Assembly (NCBI GenBank): GCA_025360565.1
Contig: JANYBY010000082.1
Location: forward strand, 1-12,298
Reading direction: 5' to 3'
Length of the DNA: 12,298 nucleotides
Origin: Bacteroidota bacterium
GTDB taxonomy: Bacteria; Bacteroidota; Bacteroidia; B-17B0; Aurantibacillaceae
The translations under genes were made by a program, and so were the position numbers. How positions within the stretch are numbered: position 1 is the first letter of the stretch; each line of letters begins with the position of its first letter. Under the pieces are notes generated by a model. The model did no database searches. It was given only the letters and a program-made list of their open reading frames with translations, and had not been told where the DNA came from. Positions 1 to 6,213 of the stretch are shown here, piece by piece.

Positions 1-687
1 GAAAACATCAAAGACGCCGGTGACCCTGTGGAGCTTGCTATTGCGTATGCTGAACAAGGTATTGATGAGTTGGTGTTCTTAGATATTTCGGCTACAAACG
101 AAAAAAGAAAAACATTAAGTGAGCTGGTAACTGAAATTGCAAAAAATATTAATATTCCTTTTACGGTCGGTGGGGGCATTTCAAGTGTGAACGATGTTTA
201 TGCTTTACTAAATGCCGGAGCAGACAAAATTTCGGTGAATACAAGCGCTTTTAAAGATCCGCAATTAATAGATCAGCTTTCTTCTCAATTCGGTTCTCAG
301 TGTATTGTTTTGGCCATTGATACTAAATTTGAAAATAACGATTGGTACGTTTATTTAAATGGCGGAAAAATTAAAACAGAAACAAAAGCATTAGATTGGG
401 CAAAGGAAGCTGTGAATCGTGGTGCCGGCGAAATTTTATTGACTTCGATGAACAACGACGGTACTAAAAACGGTTTCGCTTTAGATATTACAAAACTCAT
501 TTCGGAAAACGTGAGCGTACCAGTTATAGCAAGCGGTGGTGCGGGCAATATGCAGCATTTTGCAGATGTCTTTATAAAGGGCAGCGCAGACGCGGCTTTG
601 GCGGCAAGCGTGTTTCACTACAAGGAAATTGAAATTCAAACCTTAAAACAATTTTTAATACAACAACAAATAGAAATAAGAAGCTAA
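1..687 (+). CDS. hisF: Imidazole glycerol phosphate synthase, cyclase subunit HisF (5' end missing)
   Basis: HisF is the cyclase half of imidazole glycerol phosphate synthase. With HisH it converts PRFAR plus ammonia to IGP and AICAR in histidine biosynthesis, in the cytoplasm. The open frame runs from base 1 without a start. The first residues ENIKDAGDPVELA match residue ~24 onward of the family, so about 23 N-terminal residues, including the first catalytic Asp (D11 in Thermotoga HisF), lie outside the window. The second catalytic Asp is present in LAIDTK (visible residue 107, equivalent to D130). The (beta/alpha)8 phosphate-binding loops TVGGGI, NNDGTKNG and ASGGAG are intact, and the C-terminus ends normally. 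The frame-internal GTG at 28 is not the real start, because conserved sequence precedes it. The stop is one base before hisIE, which indicates an operon. Confidence 0.97.
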   Translation, partial: ENIKDAGDPVELAIAYAEQGIDELVFLDISATNEKRKTLSELVTEIAKNINIPFTVGGGISSVNDVYALLNAGADKISVNTSAFKDPQLIDQLSSQFGSQCIVLAIDTKFENNDWYVYLNGGKIKTETKALDWAKEAVNRGAGEILLTSMNNDGTKNGFALDITKLISENVSVPVIASGGAGNMQHFADVFIKGSADAALAASVFHYKEIEIQTLKQFLIQQQIEIRS

Positions 688-688
688 T

Positions 689-1276
689 ATGATAAATTTT
701 AATAGATCGGCCGATGGATTAATTCCGGCCATAATTCAAGACAACGAAACATTAAATGTATTAATGTTGGGTTACATGAATGCAGAAGCTTTGGAACAGA
801 CAAAGAAAACTAATGTGGTAACTTTTTTTAGCAGAAGCAAAAATCGGTTATGGGTGAAAGGAGAAACCTCCGGTAATTTTTTAAATGTGAGCAGTATTTC
901 GGAAGATTGCGATGAAGACACTTTATTGATCAAAGTAAAACCTGTGGGCCCTGTTTGCCATAAGGGCACCGACACTTGCTTTAATGAAAAGAACGAGTCT
1001 AATTTTATTTTTGAACTTGAAAAAATAATTAGAGAAAGAAAAGATAATCCTAAAGAGGGCTCTTATACAAATTTGTTATTTGATAAAGGCATAAATAAAA
1101 TTGCGCAGAAAGTAGGCGAGGAAGCAGTTGAATTGGTAATAGAAGCCAAAGATGATAATAAAGAGCTTTTTTTAAATGAGGCCGCGGATCTGATGTATCA
1201 TTACCTTGTTTTATTAAGAGCCAAGGGTTGCAATCTAAATGATGTATCTAAGGAATTGAAGAAAAGAAAGAGTTAA
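689..1276 (+). CDS. hisIE: Bifunctional phosphoribosyl-AMP cyclohydrolase / phosphoribosyl-ATP pyrophosphohydrolase HisIE
   Basis: This fusion enzyme catalyses steps 2 and 3 of histidine biosynthesis: PR-ATP pyrophosphate hydrolysis (HisE part) and opening of the PR-AMP purine ring (HisI part). The 195 residues are typical for the fusion. Residues ~1-100 are HisI, with metal-binding DCDED (73-77) and the CHKGTDTC cluster (C90, H91, C97) for Zn/Mg. Residues ~107-195 are HisE, with SYTNLLF (125-131), the helix KVGEEAVELVIEA (141-153) carrying the acidic catalytic residues, and EAADLMYHYLVLL (164-176). The ATG begins one base after the hisF stop, so the two are almost certainly co-transcribed and translationally coupled. 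It appears to be the last gene of the his operon, since 276 bases without a gene follow. Both domains look complete. Confidence 0.97.
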   Translation: MINFNRSADGLIPAIIQDNETLNVLMLGYMNAEALEQTKKTNVVTFFSRSKNRLWVKGETSGNFLNVSSISEDCDEDTLLIKVKPVGPVCHKGTDTCFNEKNESNFIFELEKIIRERKDNPKEGSYTNLLFDKGINKIAQKVGEEAVELVIEAKDDNKELFLNEAADLMYHYLVLLRAKGCNLNDVSKELKKRKS

Positions 1277-1361
1277 TTTTTTTATTTCTGTTCGGATGAT
1301 GAACTTTATGGTCTTAAAGTTAGAGTAGAGCGAAACCCTGATATCCGTCGGGTATTTATAA

Positions 1362-1390
1362 ATATTCGCCTGCACTATGTAGATATTCGC
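1362..1390. promoter_or_regulatory. Two direct repeats 21 bp apart in the gap after hisIE
   Basis: The octamer ATATTCGC occurs at 1362-1369 and again at 1383-1390. The 21-base spacing is two helical turns. A related TTCGCCTGG follows at 1394-1402 and resembles the TTCGCCTGC that overlaps the first copy. Direct repeats with this phase are a common layout for a dimeric activator site upstream of a gene, here possibly the secreted protein starting at 1553. No regulator can be named and no clear promoter is visible. The rest of 1277-1552 shows no gene or RNA that I recognise. This is inference from spacing only. Confidence 0.2.
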
Positions 1391-1552
1391 TTTTTCGCCT
1401 GGATTTATCCGTTAAAAATGCATATTTTCTTTATGCTATTCTCACTTACTGTATAACGCATTTCACTCAGTCGCGAGCGTTGTTTAATGGATAGACGACT
1501 TTTTTTCAAACGATGCCCCAACCCTAGGCGTATTTATAATAAACAACACGAT

Positions 1553-1987
1553 ATGAAAACTCAATCTAAATTTTTAAAACTTTTCACGATAATACTATTA
1601 TTAGCAGGTGAATTAATGTCTCAGACAAGCAAAGCAGCAGAGCCTAAATTTATTAATATTCAATTGAACATTTCTTTAAATGGTGCTCATAAAAAAGAAG
1701 GAAGCTATACGGTGAGTGTATTGAACCGCAATTTAAATAAAGAAAAAACGGTAACCGTATCAAACAAAACTACCTTGTTGTTAGAATACAATTCGGAATA
1801 TGAAATAACAATTAGTTGCGATGGTTACAATACCAACATCGTTGAGTTGGATACAGACGGTCCGGTTGACCGTTGGTTGATCATGGCTGATGTTGATCTA
1901 AGTAATAAAAATAAAAAAGTAGTTCACGCGGGAAAAATTGCATACGATAAACACAGTAAAAAATTTAAGACGACAAAAAAGGTTTAA
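1553..1987 (+). CDS. Small secreted protein of unknown function, paralog A of a tandem pair
   Basis: A 144-residue protein. I chose the ATG at 1553 rather than the upstream in-frame ATG at 1487, because the protein then starts MKTQSKF followed by a hydrophobic stretch (LFTIILLLAGELM) and a likely signal-peptidase region near SQTSKAAEP, exactly as in the paralog 102 bases downstream. The mature part is predicted mainly beta: an N-terminal strand region (KFINIQLNISLNG), then YTVSVLN, LLLEYN, YEITISCDGYNT, a strongly conserved block IVELDTDGPVD / WLIMADVDLS, and KIAYDKHSKKF. The layout of a value-like strand, then EYxxxYEIT, then GYxTxIVE, then KIAYD, recalls the PEGA/carboxypeptidase-regulatory-like beta-sandwich domains common in Bacteroidota surface proteins. 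That is an impression, not a motif match. The single mature Cys is in CDGYNT. Function is unknown; it is likely periplasmic or exported. Confidence 0.8.
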   Translation: MKTQSKFLKLFTIILLLAGELMSQTSKAAEPKFINIQLNISLNGAHKKEGSYTVSVLNRNLNKEKTVTVSNKTTLLLEYNSEYEITISCDGYNTNIVELDTDGPVDRWLIMADVDLSNKNKKVVHAGKIAYDKHSKKFKTTKKV

Positions 1988-2089
1988 CTATATCAAAAAC
2001 TATGTATTATGAAATACGAATCGGTACTTAAGAAACAAAAAGAGGCGATGAGTATTCCATATGACAATTAAAAATCAAATTATCTACAT

Positions 2090-2551
2090 ATGAAAACTTC
2101 AAACTATTTTTTCGGAATTTTAGCAGCGATGATATTATTTTCAGGCAAATTAATGTCGCAAACTGGCAGCAATGCTGAAACAAAATTCGTTAATGTAAAA
2201 TTAAATATTTCGTTGAACGGATTAGAAAGGAAACACGCCACCTATTTGGTAAATGTGATGAACCTTAATTTAAAAAGAGAAAAGACCATCCAGGTTTCCG
2301 GTACTACCCAATTGCTTTTAGAATATAATACGCAATACGAAATCACAGTTAACTGCGATGGATACAACACTAAGATTGTTGAACTGGACACCGACGGGCC
2401 GGTTGACAATTGGCTGATTATGGCAGATGTTGACCTAAGCAGCAAAAATCATCAGGTGATTCACGGCGGTAAAATTGCTTATGATAAAGAAAGTCATTCG
2501 TTTAAGGCAACAGTTCAAAATAAAACTGAGTTAAGTTTGAATAATCATTGA
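2090..2551 (+). CDS. Small secreted protein of unknown function, paralog B of a tandem pair
   Basis: A 153-residue protein with signal peptide MKTSNYFFGILAAMILFSGKLM and likely cleavage near SQTGSNAE. By hand alignment about two thirds of the mature residues match the gene at 1553. Identity is highest in the last half (CDGYNT, IVELDTDGPVD, WLIMADVDLS, GKIAYDK) and lowest around residues 45-60 and at the tail, where this copy has an extra ~11 residues rich in Asn and polar residues. The pair is best explained by tandem duplication followed by divergence of the first half, with purifying selection on the second. The 102-base spacer has no convincing gene, so the two may share a transcript. The stop codon TGA shares its last base with the first base of the downstream repeat. 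Function is unknown. Confidence 0.82.
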   Translation: MKTSNYFFGILAAMILFSGKLMSQTGSNAETKFVNVKLNISLNGLERKHATYLVNVMNLNLKREKTIQVSGTTQLLLEYNTQYEITVNCDGYNTKIVELDTDGPVDNWLIMADVDLSSKNHQVIHGGKIAYDKESHSFKATVQNKTELSLNNH

Positions 2552-2658
2552 ACCACGAAGAACACGAAGAAACCACAGAGGTAATTTATTGGTAAATCAT
2601 TGCAAACGAGTTTTACAAAACTTCGTGTTTCTCTGTGCCCTCTGTTCCTAAGTGGTTT
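2551..2658. repeat. Inverted repeat of the AACCACGAAG / CACAGAG type
   Basis: The left arm (2551-2580) is built of AACCACGAAG, AACACGAAG and AAACCACAGAG. The right arm (2621-2658) is the same vocabulary on the other strand: CTTCGTGTTTCTCTGTG, then CCCTCTGTTCCTAAGTGGTTT. The arms are imperfectly complementary, with a 40-base AT-rich spacer, so a transcript could fold. The repeat starts at the last base of the preceding stop codon and lies in the gap between convergent genes. A relative of the same wording occurs at 11405-11507. The remaining stretch to 2732 is GC-richer and shows no gene I can support. Confidence 0.7.
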
Positions 2659-2732
2659 GCTAGTCTCGACTCTACCGAGGCAAGATGCTCGACCTGACAT
2701 TAACTCAGCTTCTGGTACGCCTGCCACCCGGC

Positions 2733-2751
2733 AAAAGTGCAGTGCACTTTT
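2733..2751. terminator. Perfect dyad, possible weak bidirectional terminator
   Basis: AAAAGTGCA and TGCACTTTT are perfect reverse complements around one central base. A-runs lead and T-runs follow on both strands, and the site lies between two convergent genes, 20 bases past the stop of the minus-strand gene. A hairpin would need to open the central bases for a loop, leaving a ~7-bp stem ending in four T. This is a weak intrinsic terminator at best; it could instead be a protein site or part of the surrounding repeat. Confidence 0.3.
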
Positions 2752-2770
2752 GAGCGAGCTTGTGCGCTGG

Positions 2771-3949
2771 TTAACTAAGTTTTTGATAGGCTTGCCACCA
2801 CCGGTCCGGAATCTCGTTCTTAACGGCCATTTCATAATCCTTATAGTTGCACGGAATTAAAGTGTGTCTTTCGAATTTTAAGTTCTTGTGCGGCGGATAA
2901 GGGATTTCCATCCACCACCTATCGCTTTTTTTACTTTTGTAAAAGTTAATTTCGTATTTCTCTTCCTGTAACACCACATGAAAACGAATATAGTCCGGAT
3001 TTGTACGACTCGGAAAATCATTTTTGCGATTGTAAAAACCATCCATAAAACACCAGATCATTTGCGCTGCTAAGTGCGCGGTTTTACCGCTGATATCATA
3101 CTCCGGGTTAATTTCGTAAATACCAATAGAAGATAATTTATCGTTCATGCCGGCGTAACGCATCATTTGGCAAGCTTCTTCTGCATAAAAACCATTTGGC
3201 GAAGCATTTGGATTCGCAGGTGCATCGGAATGTTTAATTGCGGTCATATCAAAACTGATCATGTCGGCCTGACGAATAATTGGCTCTGCTTCATCAATGT
3301 TATCGCGGATCTGGCCAAGACGATACACGTCAAAATACAAACGGTTCATCATTTGTAAACTGCTTTGATCAATTAAATATGATTGATAACCAATGTTGCT
3401 GTAATTAAATAAATAATTGGGTTGATGTAAAATTATTTTTCCGAGATAAGATGTATTTGAAATTTCTTCGTCAGGATTTCCAAGATCAAATACACTATCG
3501 ATCGAAACTACATTAATGGTTTGTTCCAGATCTTTGTACCCCAAAAATTGTGCGTAAGTAAGATCCTGTGTTCCGCCAATGATAACAGGCACAATATTTT
3601 TTCGTACCAATTCATCAATGGTACTTTTTAAAGCGAAGTAGGTGTCCTCTGTAGTGTGGCCAGGACGTATGTTTCCGAGGTCGGCCACTTTTGACGTAAA
3701 ACTTCCGCCATATAATTTATATAAAAAACTGCGCACACTGTCGGGCGCTAATTTACAGCCTTCGTTATTTTTTCCGTTTCGCTCTTCGGTAACTCCAATA
3801 ATGGCTAAATTAATATTTTCCAGATCCGGAAAATTATCGGCATTTGAATAGATTGAAAACAATTTACCAAATTGCAACGCTTTAAATTCAAAATTGTCGC
3901 TTACCGTTTCAATGTCTATCGGACTAAAAAATTGTGATATATCACTCAT
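2771..3949 (-). CDS. Arginase-fold protein of the Bacteroidota formimidoylglutamase-like group, degenerate metal site
   Basis: A 392-residue protein. I start at the ATG at 3949 (MSDISQFF) rather than seven codons upstream, because the extra residues (MLLILNL) look like read-through of the leader. The fold is ureohydrolase/arginase: NLAIIGVTEERNG at 47-59, then the three metal-binding blocks. Canonical GGxH is GGTQ (125-128), canonical DxHxD is DSVFD (151-155), and canonical SxDxDxxDP is SFDMTAIKHSDAP (232-244). Thus D151, D155 and D234 remain, but both His ligands and one Asp are replaced (by Q128, V153 and T236). EINP (279-282) of the family is kept. A C-terminal extension of ~80 residues with WW motifs (RWWMEIPYPP, PDRWWQ) is not part of the basic fold. 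It would usually be labelled formimidoylglutamase (histidine degradation), but catalysis by the usual two-manganese mechanism is doubtful. It lies 155 bases after dnaB on the same strand. Confidence 0.85.
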   Translation of the reverse strand: MSDISQFFSPIDIETVSDNFEFKALQFGKLFSIYSNADNFPDLENINLAIIGVTEERNGKNNEGCKLAPDSVRSFLYKLYGGSFTSKVADLGNIRPGHTTEDTYFALKSTIDELVRKNIVPVIIGGTQDLTYAQFLGYKDLEQTINVVSIDSVFDLGNPDEEISNTSYLGKIILHQPNYLFNYSNIGYQSYLIDQSSLQMMNRLYFDVYRLGQIRDNIDEAEPIIRQADMISFDMTAIKHSDAPANPNASPNGFYAEEACQMMRYAGMNDKLSSIGIYEINPEYDISGKTAHLAAQMIWCFMDGFYNRKNDFPSRTNPDYIRFHVVLQEEKYEINFYKSKKSDRWWMEIPYPPHKNLKFERHTLIPCNYKDYEMAVKNEIPDRWWQAYQKLS

Positions 3950-4040
3950 AAGGTTTAAAATTAAAAGCAATTTTAGCCCTTAAGCCGAGTATTCTTTTTT
4001 TTAATTAAGAGGAGGGTGTTAGGAACTCTGAGAAAGGGAA

Positions 4041-4110
4041 GCAAGAGTCAAGAACTAAGGGAGGCAAGAATAGAAACCATCAACTATCAACTAAAAACTA
4101 TCAACTAAAA
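4041..4110. repeat. Short-period repeat of CAAGAGTC / CAACTATCAACTA type, running into the dnaB stop
   Basis: Bases 4041-4072 contain GCAAGAGTCAAGAAC and GGCAAGAATAG. Bases 4078-4110 repeat ATCAACTATCAACTAAAA and ACTATCAACTAAAA. The last unit includes the CTA at 4105-4107, which is the dnaB stop codon (TAG) on the minus strand, so the repeat and the gene end overlap. It occupies much of the 155-base gap between dnaB and the downstream same-strand gene. It is low-complexity but too regular for random AT-rich spacer. No terminator hairpin is visible. Confidence 0.6.
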
Positions 4111-5691
4111 TGGAGGCTCATTAAAATCTTCAATATCATTTCGTTTAATAATATCGTTGGTAGGGCCATCATCGATCTTATCCCAATTTTTCGACGCCAC
4201 TGTTTTTGTACCCGTGTTTAAAAAATCGTTGTTCTGCTCTAATGCATTTGTGTTATTTGCTTTGCCGTAAGTTGCATCTCCTTCAATATAATCCAGATCG
4301 GCGAACTTGGCGAACTGCCCAATGAATCTCAGTTTTACAGTTTCTAAAGAACCATGCCTGTTCTTTGCAATAATAATTTCGGCGCGGCCGCGTGTAGGTT
4401 CGTTATTTTCATCCACTTCCAAACCGTAATACTCCGGACGGTAAATAAACATTACCATATCCGCGTCCTGCTCAATAGCTCCCGACTCCCTTAGATCACT
4501 CAATTGCGGGCGTTTGCTGCCTCCCGGTCTGTTCTCAACCTGGCGACTTAATTGCGAAAGAGCAATGATAGGGATCTCTAATTCTTTTGATAAACTTTTT
4601 AATCCGCGCGAAATGTGGCTGATCTCCTGTTCACGATTTCCTTTTCCATCAGGGCCGCCGCTCATTAATTGCAAATAATCAATTATGATCAATTCTACTT
4701 TCTGATTTTCTTTTAAACGGCGGGCTTTGGCGCGCAATTCAAAAATAGAAAGAGCTGGTGTATCATCAATATACAATGGGGCTACAGCCAATTTTTTGAT
4801 CCGCTCGTGTAATTGTTCGTATTCGTAAGGTTCTAAATTTCCTTTTAAAATTTTATCTTGCGGCAATTCTGTTTCGCTCGAGATTAAACGTTTTACCAAT
4901 TGCACCGCCGACATTTCCAAAGAAAAAATAGCAACAGGTTTATTAAATTCAACCGCAGCATTTTTTGCCATGGTAACAACCAAAGCCGTTTTACCCATAC
5001 CGGGGCGGGCGGCAATGATCAACAGATCAGATTTTTGCCAGCCTCCTGTAATTCTGTCTAATGCCGTAAAGCCGCTTGGCACGCCTAATAAGCCGTCTTT
5101 TTGATTTGCTGCTGCGTCAATTTCATCCAACGCTTTTCCAATGAGCGTACTCATTTTATCGTGCTGTTTACGAACGTTCGAATCTAAAACTTCAAAAATA
5201 TTTTTCGTGGTCTCATCCAATAATTCAAACACGTCCGTGCCATCCTCAAACGCTGTTTTAATGGTGTCGGTACTTATTCTGATCAATTCACGCTGTAAAT
5301 ATTTTTGTGCAACAATACGCGCGTGAAATTCAATATTTGCCGATGATGCAATACGGTTTGTGAGGGCGGAAACATAGTAAGCGCCGCCAACCATTTCGAG
5401 TTCGGCAGTACGTTTTAATTCTTGTGTCACCGTTAAAATATCAACCGGCTCAGAGCGATTAAATAATGAGATCATGGCCGAGAATACACGGCTGTTTTGT
5501 TCTTTGTAAAAAGCTTCAGGGCTTAAAATATCAATTACAGTGCTCAGGGCTTCTCTTTCCAAAAGCATGGCACCTAATACGGCTTCTTCCAACTCAACAG
5601 CTTGCGGCGGAAGTTTACCTATTTCGTTTATAGAAATTGCCGGAGTACTTATCAACCGACTGCGTGTTTTATTTTGATTATCCTGACTCAA
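4105..5691 (-). CDS. dnaB: Replicative DNA helicase DnaB
   Basis: DnaB is the hexameric 5'-3' helicase that unwinds DNA at the replication fork. The 528 residues include the N-terminal domain (LPPQAVELEEAVLGAML, 27-43), a helical linker (~140-200), and the RecA-like motor: VPSGFTALD (204-212), Walker A ARPGMGKT (228-235), catalytic region SLEM (257-260), Walker B LIIIDYLQL (334-342), LSQLSRQVE (378-386), DLRESGAIEQDAD (399-411) and the arginine-finger segment KNRHG (443-447). No intein is present. The start is TTG at 5691: a stop lies two codons upstream in frame, and the next ATG would remove the conserved N-terminus. The tail (~470-528) is polar and ends DIEDFNEPPF, resembling the acidic PF-ending tip of SSB. 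A long intergenic region precedes it, so it probably has its own promoter. Confidence 0.97.
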   Translation of the reverse strand: MSQDNQNKTRSRLISTPAISINEIGKLPPQAVELEEAVLGAMLLEREALSTVIDILSPEAFYKEQNSRVFSAMISLFNRSEPVDILTVTQELKRTAELEMVGGAYYVSALTNRIASSANIEFHARIVAQKYLQRELIRISTDTIKTAFEDGTDVFELLDETTKNIFEVLDSNVRKQHDKMSTLIGKALDEIDAAANQKDGLLGVPSGFTALDRITGGWQKSDLLIIAARPGMGKTALVVTMAKNAAVEFNKPVAIFSLEMSAVQLVKRLISSETELPQDKILKGNLEPYEYEQLHERIKKLAVAPLYIDDTPALSIFELRAKARRLKENQKVELIIIDYLQLMSGGPDGKGNREQEISHISRGLKSLSKELEIPIIALSQLSRQVENRPGGSKRPQLSDLRESGAIEQDADMVMFIYRPEYYGLEVDENNEPTRGRAEIIIAKNRHGSLETVKLRFIGQFAKFADLDYIEGDATYGKANNTNALEQNNDFLNTGTKTVASKNWDKIDDGPTNDIIKRNDIEDFNEPPF

Positions 5692-5822
5692 TCTTTAATT
5701 TTTTTATGGTGATTTATTACTTTTTTAACGTCAATTTTTATCTTTCTTCTTCAATCCTGTTATTCCTTAAAAAATAGACGGGGGGCAAATGTGCAACTTT
5801 AATAGTTTATAATAAATTTAGT

Positions 5823-5861
5823 GAATAGTTGTTTATACTCATAACTTGTGCATAACTATTC
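5823..5861. promoter_or_regulatory. Inverted repeat with a DnaA-box-like nonamer upstream of dnaB
   Basis: GAATAGTT (5823-5830) and AACTATTC (5854-5861) are perfect reverse complements 23 bases apart. Overlapping the right arm, 5847-5855 reads TTATGCACA on the minus strand, an exact match to the DnaA-box consensus TTATnCACA. The site is ~155 bases upstream of the dnaB start. One such nonamer is expected by chance in roughly every third window of this size, and no cluster of boxes is present, so this is not an origin. Control of dnaB by DnaA is possible but unproven. Confidence 0.25.
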
Positions 5862-6111
5862 TCTGTATGTCAATGCCCATGAACAGCGGTACCTACAGGG
5901 CTCTGCCAATGTTCATAAATCAAAAAAGCAATTTTCAACAAAGTTTGTGTTAGGTAAATGTTAGTTGTTTAATGCAATTCATTTTCAATATATTAAAGAA
6001 ATGTGCCAACATTTGTTTTGTTTTGTGGTAAATTATTAATGATTTGCTTAAAGTTCAGATAATGCAGTTTGTTTTAATGAATTTTCAAGTTATAGGAAGT
6101 GAATTTTTGCA

Positions 6112-6134
6112 GGGATAGTGAGCTAAACTATCCC
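6112..6134. promoter_or_regulatory. 8-bp inverted repeat upstream of the dehydrogenase gene
   Basis: GGGATAGT (6112-6119) and ACTATCCC (6127-6134) form a perfect dyad with a 7-base loop, 79 bases before the ATG at 6214. T-rich sequence precedes it and A-rich follows, the reverse of a terminator on the plus strand, and no T-run follows it on the minus strand. It could be an operator or a leader hairpin for the dehydrogenase gene. No known regulator site matches. Confidence 0.25.
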
Positions 6135-6213
6135 GAAAAAATTGACAAAATAGAACTTGAAAAGTCAAAAAACAAACAATTTAGATGGACTTTAACCAAA
6201 TCAACACCTGTTT

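Larger units (their letters stand above)
5692..6213. other. 522-bp AT-rich gap between divergent dnaB and dehydrogenase genes
   Basis: No gene can be supported here. A frame at 6099-6287 runs into the dehydrogenase in another frame and looks random; a 28-codon frame from 5867 has no sign of being real. The gap must hold the promoters of both divergent genes. I see only weak Bacteroidota -7-like matches, for example CACATTTGC on the minus strand near 5788-5796 ahead of dnaB, which differs from TAnnTTTGC in one base. A DnaA-box-like site and two short inverted repeats are listed separately. Confidence 0.5.

Noticed and set aside
2009..2071. A 20-codon frame between the two secreted paralogs
   Set aside because: No ribosome site, no counterpart before the first paralog, and the length is expected by chance.
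2545..2860. Frames of 86 and 96 residues on both strands in the repeat-rich gap
   Set aside because: They consist of repeat sequence and overlap the end of the arginase-like gene; the composition is not protein-like.
5867..5953. A 28-codon frame in the dnaB upstream gap
   Set aside because: Starts with three clustered ATG codons but has no family resemblance or translation signal.
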